Positions 7,566 through 16,220 of a stretch of DNA of 64,000 nucleotides are shown here, piece after piece. Within the stretch, counting starts at the first letter, position 1. Each line of letters opens with the position of its first letter. A program made the position numbers and the translations under genes. Below the pieces are notes generated by a model that saw only the letters and a list, made by a program, of their open reading frames with translations, ran no database searches and had not been told where the DNA came from. Source of the DNA: Candidatus Rifleibacteriota bacterium (GTDB lineage: Bacteria > Muiribacteriota > Ozemobacteria > Ozemobacterales > Ozemobacteraceae); NCBI GenBank assembly GCA_012517355.1, contig JAAYVD010000134.1, positions 167,734 to 231,733 of the forward strand. Reading direction: 5' to 3'.

Positions 7566-8837
7566 CTAGGGCAACCGGGGCAGGAAGGGGAGCGGGTCTT
7601 CGTTCCGGCCGCCGAAGCGGATCTCGAAATGCAGGCGGGAGCGCTTCACGCCGAGCACCCGGCCGATGGTCTCCCCCGCCTGGACGATCTGGCCGAGGCC
7701 GACCCACATGTCGTCGAGATTGCCGTAGACGGTGGAGAACCCCTTCTTGTGGCCCAGGATGATCAGGTTGCCGAACTGACCGAGGGGCCCTTTGAACAAC
7801 ACCTTGCCGAGGGCGGCGGCCTGCACTTCGGTCTCCCCGTTGACCAGGATCTCCAGGCCGGGAGGAGTCCCCGAGGCGGTCTCCTGGAAACCCAACAACT
7901 GCACCTTCTGGACCGGCCACCGGAAAGCCAGCCGGCCGGGATTGGCGGCGACCGACCCGGAGGCGGCGACGGCCATGGCCTGGCCGGTGTGCGGCGGCTC
8001 GTCAGGGGTGGCCGCTCCGGCTGCCGGCTCCACCTCGGCCGGCTGCCGCGTCCGCACCGACTCCAGGCGGTCGATCTCCTGTTCGAGAGCCGCCTGGCTC
8101 TGTTTCAGGCGCTCCTGGCGGGCCAGGAAGAGCTTTCGTTCGAGGAGCAGCGTCTCGAGCATGGCCGACAGGCCCGACATCTCTGCCGTCAGGTCCTCCT
8201 GGCTCTTCTGATTCAGGGCCACCAGCTCCGTCTGCCGTTTCTGCTTGTCGGCGAGGGACCGGGCATCGGCGGCCAGCCGCTCCGCCTGCGCCTTCATCGC
8301 CTCGAGCAGTTGCCGGTCGCCCTGCAACAGATGCCGGACCATCTGGAACCGGTTGAGGAAGGAGTTGAGGTCGCGGGCGGCGAGGATGCTGGTGATCAGC
8401 GTCCCCTGGCGGATCTTGTGCAGGTGGACGAGCCGGCCGCGGAACCGGGCCCGGATCCCGGCGATCTTCGCCTGACCCTCCTTGATGGCCAGGCCGAGGT
8501 CGATGATCTGCTGGTCGAGCAGGGCGGACTCGCTGGCCAGGGCGGCCGTCTCGCCCTGCAGGGAGGCGACCCGCTCCTGCTTTTTGGCGATCTGGGTTTC
8601 GAGCTTGCGCACGTGGGCCCGGGTGTCCTTCACCTTCAGCGCCAAAAATTCGCTCTGCACCCGCATGGACTCCAACTGTTCCTGGAGCCGGCCGAGGCGG
8701 TCCGGTGAGGGGGCGGCGGCGGCGGCCGGCCGGGCCAGCGGCGGCCACGACAGCGCCAGGACCAGAACCATAGCCAGCAGGACCCGCCACGCCCGACCCG
8801 GGGCCCTTTCCCGACCGACACGACGCGGGAAGGGCAT
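7566..8837 (-). CDS. envC: EnvC-like murein hydrolase activator (coiled coil plus degenerate-type M23/LytM domain)
   Basis: 423 residues from the ATG at 8837; an in-frame ATG at 8930 would add 31 residues encoded by a dispersed repeat element and is considered less likely. A signal peptide is visible (WRVLLAMVLVLALSWPPL, then Ala-rich). Residues about 50-280 form a long coiled coil, including LRGRLQEQLE-like and ERLKQSQAALEQEIDRLES stretches. The C-terminus is a LytM/M23 domain ending LHFEIRFGGRNEDPLPFLP. The M23 zinc ligands are not all seen: the usual HxxGxD is replaced by LEILVNGETEV, and only the last HFE remains. That is the state of EnvC, which activates amidases instead of cutting itself. 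It follows ftsE and ftsX on the same strand, the known regulatory partner complex. Confidence 0.85.
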   Translation of the reverse strand: MPFPRRVGRERAPGRAWRVLLAMVLVLALSWPPLARPAAAAAPSPDRLGRLQEQLESMRVQSEFLALKVKDTRAHVRKLETQIAKKQERVASLQGETAALASESALLDQQIIDLGLAIKEGQAKIAGIRARFRGRLVHLHKIRQGTLITSILAARDLNSFLNRFQMVRHLLQGDRQLLEAMKAQAERLAADARSLADKQKRQTELVALNQKSQEDLTAEMSGLSAMLETLLLERKLFLARQERLKQSQAALEQEIDRLESVRTRQPAEVEPAAGAATPDEPPHTGQAMAVAASGSVAANPGRLAFRWPVQKVQLLGFQETASGTPPGLEILVNGETEVQAAALGKVLFKGPLGQFGNLIILGHKKGFSTVYGNLDDMWVGLGQIVQAGETIGRVLGVKRSRLHFEIRFGGRNEDPLPFLPRLP

Positions 8838-8897
8838 TCCCTGTGCCGCCACGGAAGGCGGCGCGCCCCCCCCGTTCCGCGCACCGCCAAGGGGCCC
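8803..8897. repeat. Structured dispersed repeat, copy A (overlaps envC start)
   Basis: A divergent copy of the roughly 90-base element described at 61438-61520, in the reverse orientation. The hairpin GCCGCC...GGCGGC (8848-8865) is intact and the outer arms CCCT/AAGGGG are partly conserved; the other hairpin is degraded. It spans the presumed envC start, so the N-terminal codons of any longer EnvC would be repeat-derived. Confidence 0.7.
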
Positions 8898-8932
8898 GCC
8901 CCGCCGGCCCCCCCCGCCGTCGAGGGGCATCG

Positions 8933-9835
8933 TCACATCTCGCGTCCGAAGGCGTTGAGGTCGCGCAGGGACAACAGGCTGCCGGAGATGCCCAGGACGA
9001 TCCCCATCAGGCAGAGCTTGATGGACAGCTTGAACAGGTGGGCGGCGGCGAGGTCGAAGGTGAAGAAGGGGACCAGTGCCGCCAGGCGGGCCATGATGAA
9101 GGGGGCCCCGAACAGGAGCAGGACCAGGGCGAGAGCGGCGCCCAGCAGGCCGTGGATGAACCCCTCGATGATGAACGGCCACCGGATGAACCAGTTGGTG
9201 GCCCCCACCAGTTTCATGATCACCACCTCCTCGCGCCGCATGAACAGCGTGAGGCGGACGGTGTTGTAGACGATGAACAGGGAGGACAGGCCGAGCAGGA
9301 TGATGACCAGGACGCTGCCGATCCACAGCAGCTGCGACAACCCCTGGAACTGCCGGAACGCCTCCTCGCCGTAGCCGACGCTCTCGACCTGGGGCATGGC
9401 CTTCAGCTTGGCCAGCAGGCCGGGCAGGTCGGCGGCCGAGCGGACTTTCATCCGGATCGTGTAGGGCAGCGGGTTGTTCCCCTCGCCCAGGCCGATCTGC
9501 AGCAGGTTCTGGTCGGCGGGGTCGGTGAACAGCTCCCGGGCCGCCGCTTCGGGGGTCACCACGGTGACGTCCGACACCTCTTCGAACCCGGTGACCTGCA
9601 GCTTGAGGGCGCTGACCCGGTCGGAGGCGGTTCCCGGCACCAGGAAGGCGGTGACCATCGCCTCCTCCTGGAGGCGGTCGAGGAAGAATTCCATGTTCAT
9701 GGTGGCCAGCAGGAAGGTGCCCATCAGCAGCAGGGCCACCGCGATGGTGGAGACGGTCACGAAGGTCATGACCCCGGCGCGGCGCAGGTTGGTCAGCGCC
9801 TCCGAGCAGAAGAAGACCAGGCTGTCAAAGCCCAT
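8933..9835 (-). CDS. ftsX: Cell division protein FtsX (ABC transporter-like permease)
   Basis: 300 residues from ATG 9835. Topology is that of FtsX: a cytoplasmic N-terminus, TM1 (VMTFVTVSTIAVALLLMGTF), a periplasmic loop of about 120 residues, then three C-terminal membrane helices (LLWIGSVLVIILLGLSSLFI; WPFIIEGFIHGLLGAALAL; IKLCLMGIVLGISGSLL). The conserved REEVVIMKLVGATNWFIRWPF segment between TM2 and TM3 is the coupling region that contacts FtsE. FtsEX does not transport; it converts cytoplasmic ATP hydrolysis into activation of periplasmic wall hydrolases through EnvC. The gene starts 14 bases after ftsE ends and is followed by envC. Confidence 0.95.
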   Translation of the reverse strand: MGFDSLVFFCSEALTNLRRAGVMTFVTVSTIAVALLLMGTFLLATMNMEFFLDRLQEEAMVTAFLVPGTASDRVSALKLQVTGFEEVSDVTVVTPEAAARELFTDPADQNLLQIGLGEGNNPLPYTIRMKVRSAADLPGLLAKLKAMPQVESVGYGEEAFRQFQGLSQLLWIGSVLVIILLGLSSLFIVYNTVRLTLFMRREEVVIMKLVGATNWFIRWPFIIEGFIHGLLGAALALVLLLFGAPFIMARLAALVPFFTFDLAAAHLFKLSIKLCLMGIVLGISGSLLSLRDLNAFGREM

Positions 9836-9849
9836 GCCGCCCGCCTTTC

Positions 9850-10533
9850 TCACTCGTAGGCATAGGTGCCTCCCGGCTCGTCCTTGATCAGGCGGCCCTC
9901 GACCAGGGCGATGACCCGCTTGCGCAGCTTGTTGACCAGGTGGTGGTTGTGGGTGGCCATGATGACGGTGGTGCCGCGGGCGTTGATGTCGAGGAACAAC
10001 TGCATGATCTCGAGGGAGATCATCGGGTCGAGGTTGCCGGTGGGCTCGTCGGTGATCAGGATCAGGGGGTTGTTGACCACCGCCCGCGCCACGCAGACCC
10101 GCTGTTGCTCGCCCCCCGACAGCTCGTCGGGAAACATGCGCCGCTTGTGCGACAACCCGACCGTCTCGAGGGTCTCCTGCACCCGGGCGTTGATGACGTT
10201 CTCCGGAGCGCCGATGACCCGCAGCCCGAAGGCCACGTTCTCGGCCACGGTGCGCCGCTTCAGGAGCTGGAAGTCCTGCAGGACGATGCCCAGGTTGCGG
10301 CGCAGGTAGGGCACCCGCCCGTCGGGCATGCCCACGATGTCCTTGCCGTCGACCATCACCTTGCCCTCGGTGGGGATCTCCTCGCGGAACAGGATGCGCA
10401 GGAAGGTGCTCTTCCCCGCTCCGCTGGGGCCGACGAGGAAGACGAAATCCCCCGCCGGGATGGACAGGCTGACGTCGTTGAGAGCCCGCACCCCGTTGGG
10501 GTAGATCTTGGAAACATTCTGCAGTTCGATCAT
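9850..10533 (-). CDS. ftsE: Cell division ATP-binding protein FtsE
   Basis: 227 residues, the normal FtsE length. ABC ATPase motifs are complete: Walker A GPSGAGKST, Q-loop around GIVLQDFQLL, signature LSGGEQQR, Walker B LILITDEPTGNLD and H-loop IMATHNH. The start MIELQNVSKIYPNGVRALND is typical of FtsE. It forms the cytoplasmic half of FtsEX with the next gene. A candidate extended -10 element lies about 40 bases upstream of the start. The pilT operon is transcribed divergently on the other side. Confidence 0.96.
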   Translation of the reverse strand: MIELQNVSKIYPNGVRALNDVSLSIPAGDFVFLVGPSGAGKSTFLRILFREEIPTEGKVMVDGKDIVGMPDGRVPYLRRNLGIVLQDFQLLKRRTVAENVAFGLRVIGAPENVINARVQETLETVGLSHKRRMFPDELSGGEQQRVCVARAVVNNPLILITDEPTGNLDPMISLEIMQLFLDINARGTTVIMATHNHHLVNKLRKRVIALVEGRLIKDEPGGTYAYE

Positions 10534-10572
10534 CTGGCGCGACCGCCGGCCCGTTTGGCGGGCGGCGGCGAG

Positions 10573-10581
10573 AGTATACCA
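10573..10581 (-). promoter_or_regulatory. Candidate extended -10 promoter for ftsE-ftsX-envC
   Basis: On the minus strand TGG TATACT is an extended -10 motif, about 40 bases before the ftsE ATG. No good -35 hexamer is seen. Confidence 0.45.
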
Positions 10582-10889
10582 GCATCCCCGGCAAAAGGAA
10601 ACACCCGCCGGCGGGGATCCGTGATCGGGTTTCGGCCCGGCCACCCTCCGGACCCCCGAGCCCCCCCGGCCTCCGGACCGGCGGACCGACGGGCTGACCG
10701 CCCCGAGGCCGGCGAGGGGGTTCCCCTGCCCGACGCGGCAGGCCGTGCCGAACATCCGTTTCGCGCATGGCCCGGAGGCCTTCCCCATCCGCCCTGGCAT
10801 GTCTTCCCGATGGCCATCGGCGACCCGCCCTCCAGGATTTGCCCCGGCCGGGCGCTCTAAGGAAAACGCCGGATCCGGCCGATACCGAC

Positions 10890-10919
10890 TTGGCTTACTC
10901 CCTGTCCCGGTAGTATCAT
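10890..10919 (+). promoter_or_regulatory. Candidate promoter for the pilT operon
   Basis: TTGGCT at 10890-10895 and TATCAT at 10914-10919 are separated by 18 bases, a plausible housekeeping promoter. The first gene starts at 10978 after a GGAGG ribosome-binding site. Confidence 0.4.
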
Positions 10920-10977
10920 GGGACCGCCCCGCCGGAGACGGGGGGTGTGGGCATCGACCGTATCTGGAGGATCCCGG

Positions 10978-12057
10978 ATGATCTTCGAACTCCTGAAGAT
11001 GTGCCTGGACAAAGGCGCTTCCGATCTGCATTTCAAGGTGGGATACCCCCCCATCCTCCGCATCGACGGGGCGATGGTCCCCTTGAAGATGAACGAGATG
11101 GTGACGGCCGATTACGAGAACATGCTCGAAGCCATCCTCGACGACTACCAGATGACCAAGTTCCTCGAGCACAAGAAGCTCGACCTGGGCATCAGCTTTG
11201 CCAACGCGCGGTTCCGGGTCAACCTTTTCTTCGATTACCACGGGGGCAGCGCGGTCTTCCGGGTCATCCCGTTCATGCAGCTCACCTTCGACGACATCTC
11301 CCTGCCCAAGGCCGCCCGCGCCCTGGTCAACCGCCCCTACGGGCTGATCCTGGTGACGGGGGCCACCGGCGCCGGGAAATCGACCACCCTGTCGTGCTTC
11401 ATCTCGCACATCCTCCAGACGATGACCAAGACGGTCACCACGATCGAGGACCCCATCGAGTACATCTTCGAGGACTCCCTCGGCCTGGTCAACCAGCGCC
11501 AGGTCGGCGTCGACTGCCGCACCTTCGAAGAGGGCATCCGCGGGGCGATGCAGACCGACTGCGACATCATCATGGTGGGCGAGTTGCGCGAGCCAGAAGC
11601 GGTCAGCATCACCCTCACCGCCGCCGAGACCGGCAAGCTGGTCTTCGCCACCCTCCACAGCAACACCTCGCTGCAGGCGGTGGACCGGTTCGTCAACCTG
11701 TTCCCCCAGTCGCAGCATCCGCAGATCCTGTCCCGCCTGTCGACCACCCTCCTGGGCATCGTGACCCAGACCCTGATCCCGAAGAAGGTGGGGAAGGGGC
11801 GACTGGCCGCCTTCGAGCTGCTGCTGGCCCTGCCCATGATCCGGTCGCTGATCGCCGACAGCCGCCTGCACCTCATCCAGTCCTACCAGGAGACGGGCGG
11901 CGAGACCGGCATGGTGACCATGGACCAGGCCCTGGCCGCCCTGGTGCTGGCCGAAAAGATCAGCCTGACCGAGGCGATGGCCAAGGCCACCAACCAGAAC
12001 GCCCTGAAGAAGCTCGTGGAGCAGGGGGCCCCCGCCCCCGAGGGGAAACCTGCATGA
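10978..12057 (+). CDS. pilT: PilT-type pilus retraction ATPase (first paralogue)
   Basis: 359 residues from ATG 10978, preceded by GGAGG; a longer in-frame start at 10918 lacks a site. N-terminal KGASDLHFKVGYPPILRIDG is the PilT opening motif. Core motifs are complete: Walker A GATGAGKST (residues 128-136), Asp box TIEDPIEY, Walker B DIIMVGELREPE and His box ATLHSNTS with His227. The usual AIRNLIRE-type PilT C-terminal motif is represented by MIRSLIADSRLHLIQSYQE. It powers pilus retraction at the cytoplasmic base. It is coupled by ATGA to a second PilT-like gene and then to a HEAT/TPR protein, away from the pilB-pilM operon. Confidence 0.93.
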   Translation: MIFELLKMCLDKGASDLHFKVGYPPILRIDGAMVPLKMNEMVTADYENMLEAILDDYQMTKFLEHKKLDLGISFANARFRVNLFFDYHGGSAVFRVIPFMQLTFDDISLPKAARALVNRPYGLILVTGATGAGKSTTLSCFISHILQTMTKTVTTIEDPIEYIFEDSLGLVNQRQVGVDCRTFEEGIRGAMQTDCDIIMVGELREPEAVSITLTAAETGKLVFATLHSNTSLQAVDRFVNLFPQSQHPQILSRLSTTLLGIVTQTLIPKKVGKGRLAAFELLLALPMIRSLIADSRLHLIQSYQETGGETGMVTMDQALAALVLAEKISLTEAMAKATNQNALKKLVEQGAPAPEGKPA

Positions 12058-13097
12058 AACCGAAGATCTTCAACTTCTTCGACATGGCGCTCGCCATGGG
12101 GGCCAGCGACCTGACCCTGAAGCCGGGCGCCCCGCCCACCTTCCGCCAGAACCGCCACCTGATCATCTCGGAAGAGGAACCCCTGGCGCCGCAGGAGATG
12201 TACGACCTGTTCCTGCCCATCCTCGACAGCAAGCAGCAGGTCCGACTGAACTCGACGTTCGAGGCGCACGCCATGTTCCCCTACAAGCGCAAGGCCCGCG
12301 TGCGCTACTACGTGTTCCAGCAGCGCGAGGGGTTCGCCGGATCGTTCCGGTTCATCCCCAACCACGTGCCCACCATCCAGGAACTCAATCTGCCCGAGCA
12401 GCTGGTGGAACAGGCCTGCAAGCCCCGCGGCCTGTTCCTCGTCACCGGGCCGGCCGGGTCGGGCAAGAGCCACACGCTGGCGGCCATGGTCAACGCCATC
12501 AACAAGCGGTTCGCCCGGCACGTCATCACCATGGAGAACCCCATCGAGTTCCTGTTCCACCGCCAGCAGTCGATCTTCACCCAGATCGAGGTGGGCACCA
12601 TGATCCCCACCTACCAGGACGCCCTGGCCAACGCCCTGCGCGAAGATCCCGACGTCATGCTGATCGGGGAGATGCGCGACCAGAAGACCGTCGAAATGGC
12701 CCTCGTGGCCTCCGAGACCGGGCACTTCGTGCTGTCGACCCTGCCCACCCTGGGCGCCGCCCCCACCATCGAGCGCGTCGTCAGCTTCTTCTCCCCCGAG
12801 AAGCAGGACGAGGTGCGCCTGCAGGTCTCGATCAACCTGGTCGGCATCTTCTCGCAGCTCCTGCTGCCCCGGGTCGCCCCCGAACAGCCGCCCAGCGTGG
12901 CCTACGAACTGATGATCGCCAACTCGGCCATCCGCACCCTCATCCGCGACAAGAAGTACAGCCAGTTGCAATCGACCATGATGATGGCCCGCCGCGAAGG
13001 CTGCGTCACCCTCAAGGATTCCCTGACCCGCCTGTTGCGGGATGAAACGGCCAACGCCGACCTGGTCAAGGCCATGCTGCAGGAGATCGTCGAATGA
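12054..13097 (+). CDS. PilT/PilU-like ATPase paralogue with altered catalytic boxes
   Basis: 347 residues, starting inside the stop of the first pilT (ATGA). It keeps the opening MGASDLTLKPGAPPTFRQN, Walker A GPAGSGKSH (132-140) and Walker B DPDVMLIGEMRD. Two boxes differ from active PilT: the Asp box reads TMENPIEF (Asp to Asn), and the His box reads STLPTLGA with Pro231 in place of the His. Known PilU proteins support PilT and depend on it for retraction force; this protein may likewise be an accessory, low-activity subunit. The tight coupling to the active paralogue fits a mixed or stacked hexamer. The inference of reduced ATPase activity rests only on the substitutions. Confidence 0.85.
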   Translation: MKPKIFNFFDMALAMGASDLTLKPGAPPTFRQNRHLIISEEEPLAPQEMYDLFLPILDSKQQVRLNSTFEAHAMFPYKRKARVRYYVFQQREGFAGSFRFIPNHVPTIQELNLPEQLVEQACKPRGLFLVTGPAGSGKSHTLAAMVNAINKRFARHVITMENPIEFLFHRQQSIFTQIEVGTMIPTYQDALANALREDPDVMLIGEMRDQKTVEMALVASETGHFVLSTLPTLGAAPTIERVVSFFSPEKQDEVRLQVSINLVGIFSQLLLPRVAPEQPPSVAYELMIANSAIRTLIRDKKYSQLQSTMMMARREGCVTLKDSLTRLLRDETANADLVKAMLQEIVE

Positions 13098-15943
13098 GCG
13101 AGATCGTCGAGCAGAAGATCCAGGAGATCTGCACCGAAACCGCCAACCGCCTTGCCCCCCTGGTCGGCTCCAACGCCAGCCTGCCGGTACAGGCCCAGGT
13201 GGTCCGGATCCTGGCCAAGACCCACGTCCCCGCCGTGACCGACAAGGTCGTGGCTTTTTTCCAGGCCCACCCGAACCTCGAGGAGTCGATCCTCGCCGCG
13301 GCCGAGCTGCCCGCCGAGACCGCCGTCCCCCTGCTGACGACCCAGCTCCGCACGCGGTTCGCCGAGAACCGCGACATCATCGCCGAGCAACTGGGCCGGT
13401 TCAAGACCCCCACCACCTTCGAGACCCTGCGCGAACTGCTGGACGACGAGGACCGCCATGTCCGGTACCAGGCGGCCCAGAGCCTGTTCTCGCAGGGGGG
13501 CCGCGAGGCCGCCCTGGCCCTGTGCAAGTACATCTCCGACCCCGACGAATGGATCTCGATGACCATCCTGAAGATGCTCTGCCGCCTCAAGGAACACGAG
13601 TCCATCCCGTTCCTGGCCGAGCAGTTCACGAAGGACACCGACATCCGCCGCAAGGCCCAGATGGTCAGCTTCCTGTCGTTGTTCCGCAGTGTGACCCTGG
13701 TCAACATCTTCGACGAGGGACTGAAGGGGAAGGACGCCCGCCTGAAGGCCAACTCCATCGAAGCCATCGGCGACCTCGAACTGCCGCAACGCGAGATCAA
13801 GCAGCGCATCCAGCCCTTCCTGCAGGACCCCAACAACCGCATCCGGGCCAACGCCATCCTGGCCCTCGCCCGCAGCGAGCCCGAAACGATCCGGCCCGAG
13901 ATCGTCCAGATGGTCGCCTCGAGCGACGTCCAGCTGCGGCGCAGCGCGGCCTACATCCTGGGCCAGATCAGCCCGGCGGGCAACGAGGAACTGGTCGAGA
14001 AGCTGATCGTCGACGCCTCGCAGGACGTGCGCAAGCGCATGGTCCTGTCGCTGAAGCCGTTCCCCGCCGAATTCGTCCAGCGCCAGCTCGAGCGCACGGC
14101 CACCGACCAGAGCAAGTGGATCCGCAAGTTCTCGATCGAGCAGGCCGCCCTGTTCCCCGCCTTCCCCAAGGCGATCGTCATCAAACAGTTGCGGGCCGAA
14201 ACCGCCTACCCCAACCTGGTGGCCTGCATGGACTTCTTCGGCAAGCACCCCGATGAAGAGGCCGCCCGCCTGATCCGGCAACGGGTCAAGGACAAGCGCG
14301 ACCAGGTGGTGTCCGGCGTCATCCGCGCGATCGGCGCCATGTACGGCATCAAGGGCCTGCAGGCGATCGCCCCGCAGGTCAACTACAAGGATCCGAAGAT
14401 CCTGAAGGGGTTCGTGGTCACCCATTTCAGCCTGGGGGGCCTCGACATCCTGCCGTCCATCCTCGAGAAGACCGTCCAGGTCAAGGGCTCCGCCAGCGAC
14501 AACCCCTACCTCGCCTCCATCGAAGGCTGCATCGAGCTCCTCCAACAGAAGGCGAAGATGCCCAAGGAGCTGCTGGCGGAACTGTCCCGCCTGCCGCCCA
14601 TTCCCGAACCCGTTCCCGAACCGGTGCCGGTCGTGCACGCCCCGCCCCCGGTCACCGTCCCCGCGAGCCGCCCGCACGCCATTCCCACCCCTGCCGCCGG
14701 CGGGGCCATGCCGGCCATTCCTCCCATCCCGCCCATCCCAGGCCTGGAGGAAGGCCTTCCCCCCGCCCCCGCGGCTGCCGCCACCGGACAGCCGGCCGAA
14801 CCCCGCCCGAAGGCCAAGGCCAAACCCAAGATCCCGGCCGAATTCCAGGCCGGCCTCAAATTCTACAACCTGGGCAAGTACGCCAAGGCCCGCAAGGCCT
14901 TCGAAACCGCCCTGGAAGCCCATCCCAAGCTGGTCAAGGCCTGCCTCTACCTGGGCCTGATCTGCTACGAGGACAAGGATTACGAACGGGCCCGCGAGCA
15001 CCTGCTCCGGTTCCTGGGCAAGGAACCCGGCCACAAGAAGGCCACTTCCATCCTGGTCAAGATCCTCAAGAACCTGCGGGAGTGGCCCACCCTGGTCGGC
15101 ACCCTGGAGGGCATCCTGGGCCCCGATTTCACCTGCGAGGAAGGCAACCTCCGGCTGGCCAAGGAACTGGGCAGCGCCTACATCTTCTGCCGCAACTTCT
15201 CCCAGGCCAAGGTCGTGCTGGAAAAGGTCTTCCGGGTCGATCCCACCGACTCCCAGTCGAACTACCACCTGGCGATGTCCTGTTTCCACCTCAAGGAGTT
15301 CACCAAGGCGGAGTCCCTCCTCCGCGACATCCTCCGCCAGGTGCCCAAGGGCGACCGGCTGCACATGATGGCCGAGTCGCTCATGGACAAGATCCGCCAG
15401 ACCCTCACCACCGGCCTGGGCGCCACCGAGCCCCGCCAGCCGGAGCCCCGGCCGGCGGAGTCGCTGCACGAAACCCCGGCCGCCCCCGAGCCCAGGCCGG
15501 AGGCCCCGCCCCCCCTCGACCTGGGTGACGACCTCGGCGGAACCATGGGTTCCGCTGCCGGCGCCGAAAAGCCGTTCCTCGACCTCAACGAGCTCGACGT
15601 CGATGTCCTCCAGGAGGACGGGAAGACCCCAGAGTCACCGGCCCCCGAGCCGCTCGATCTCGGCCCCTCCCTTTTCGAGCCCATTCCCGGCCCCCCCGGC
15701 GCCCCGTCTGACGAAGGCCCCTCCCTGACCTTTTTGGGAGACCTCCCCCCGGCCTCCGGCGAGGACGAGGAGACGCCCAGCATCACCATGCCCGGGACGC
15801 TCGACGATCTTCCCCCCGCGCCGAAGAAACCCCTGGTGTCGCCCATCCCGGTGCGGCCGAAAGGCCCCCCCAAGAAACCGGACGACGATCCCCCCGATGG
15901 CCAGGGCAACAACGGCGGCGGTTTCAAACTGCCTTCGCTGTAA
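13094..15943 (+). CDS. Large HEAT-repeat / TPR scaffold protein in the pilT operon
   Basis: 949 residues, coupled to the preceding ATPase by ATGA. Residues about 1-490 are tandem HEAT-like helices (for example FETLRELLDDEDRHVRYQAA and IQPFLQDPNNRIRANAILAL). A Pro/Ala-rich linker (about 495-575) leads to TPR units (FQAGLKFYNLGKYAKARKAF, ACLYLGLICYEDKDYERARE, NYHLAMSCFHLKEFTKAESL). The last 150 residues are acidic, Pro-rich and probably disordered, ending in a Gly/Asn-rich tail. There is no signal peptide or membrane segment, so it is cytoplasmic. The family is not one with a known function. Its translational coupling to two retraction motors suggests a scaffold or regulator of pilus retraction; this is inference from position. 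Confidence 0.8.
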   Translation: MSEIVEQKIQEICTETANRLAPLVGSNASLPVQAQVVRILAKTHVPAVTDKVVAFFQAHPNLEESILAAAELPAETAVPLLTTQLRTRFAENRDIIAEQLGRFKTPTTFETLRELLDDEDRHVRYQAAQSLFSQGGREAALALCKYISDPDEWISMTILKMLCRLKEHESIPFLAEQFTKDTDIRRKAQMVSFLSLFRSVTLVNIFDEGLKGKDARLKANSIEAIGDLELPQREIKQRIQPFLQDPNNRIRANAILALARSEPETIRPEIVQMVASSDVQLRRSAAYILGQISPAGNEELVEKLIVDASQDVRKRMVLSLKPFPAEFVQRQLERTATDQSKWIRKFSIEQAALFPAFPKAIVIKQLRAETAYPNLVACMDFFGKHPDEEAARLIRQRVKDKRDQVVSGVIRAIGAMYGIKGLQAIAPQVNYKDPKILKGFVVTHFSLGGLDILPSILEKTVQVKGSASDNPYLASIEGCIELLQQKAKMPKELLAELSRLPPIPEPVPEPVPVVHAPPPVTVPASRPHAIPTPAAGGAMPAIPPIPPIPGLEEGLPPAPAAAATGQPAEPRPKAKAKPKIPAEFQAGLKFYNLGKYAKARKAFETALEAHPKLVKACLYLGLICYEDKDYERAREHLLRFLGKEPGHKKATSILVKILKNLREWPTLVGTLEGILGPDFTCEEGNLRLAKELGSAYIFCRNFSQAKVVLEKVFRVDPTDSQSNYHLAMSCFHLKEFTKAESLLRDILRQVPKGDRLHMMAESLMDKIRQTLTTGLGATEPRQPEPRPAESLHETPAAPEPRPEAPPPLDLGDDLGGTMGSAAGAEKPFLDLNELDVDVLQEDGKTPESPAPEPLDLGPSLFEPIPGPPGAPSDEGPSLTFLGDLPPASGEDEETPSITMPGTLDDLPPAPKKPLVSPIPVRPKGPPKKPDDDPPDGQGNNGGGFKLPSL

Positions 15944-16140
15944 GGGCCCATAGGGAATCACCACAGAGACACAAAGGCACCACACCCACAACAGGGAGCA
16001 AGGCGAGGGCTGCCCTTCTCGCCCTCTGGGTCCACCCGATCTTCCTCCCCACCGGCTCCTCATGGTCCTTCCCTGCCGCCGTGCCGCGGCGGCGGATCCG
16101 CTTCTCCGCGTGGGAAGAGGCTCGAGACCGGCATCCCGGC

Positions 16141-16169
16141 TTGACAGGCGGGACGGCCGCTCCTATAAT
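16141..16169 (+). promoter_or_regulatory. Near-consensus sigma-70 promoter for proS
   Basis: TTGACA (16141-16146) and TATAAT (16164-16169) are both perfect consensus hexamers with a 17-base spacer. Transcription would start about 45 bases before the proS ATG. It is the strongest promoter match in the window and shows that a standard housekeeping sigma factor is used. Confidence 0.8.
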
Positions 16170-16220
16170 TCGCAGATCAGACCCCCTCCGATTCCAATTC
16201 TGAAAGGCCGTCGAACACCC

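Larger units (their letters stand above)
10534..10977. other. Divergent intergenic region between ftsE and pilT
   Basis: 444 bases without a supportable gene. Candidate promoters face outward at both ends (10573-10581 minus; 10890-10919 plus). The middle is GC-rich without a clear repeat; frames through it have no recognisable product. Confidence 0.5.

Noticed and set aside
8838..8930. Longer EnvC N-terminus from ATG 8930
   Set aside because: The extra 31 codons are Gly/Arg-rich and derive from the dispersed repeat; the signal peptide fits better from 8837. It cannot be fully excluded because 8930 lies two bases after the ftsX stop.
12902..15469. Open frame of 855 codons on the minus strand
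   Set aside because: It mirrors the HEAT/TPR gene and shows only Gly/Leu/Asp/Val-rich antisense composition.
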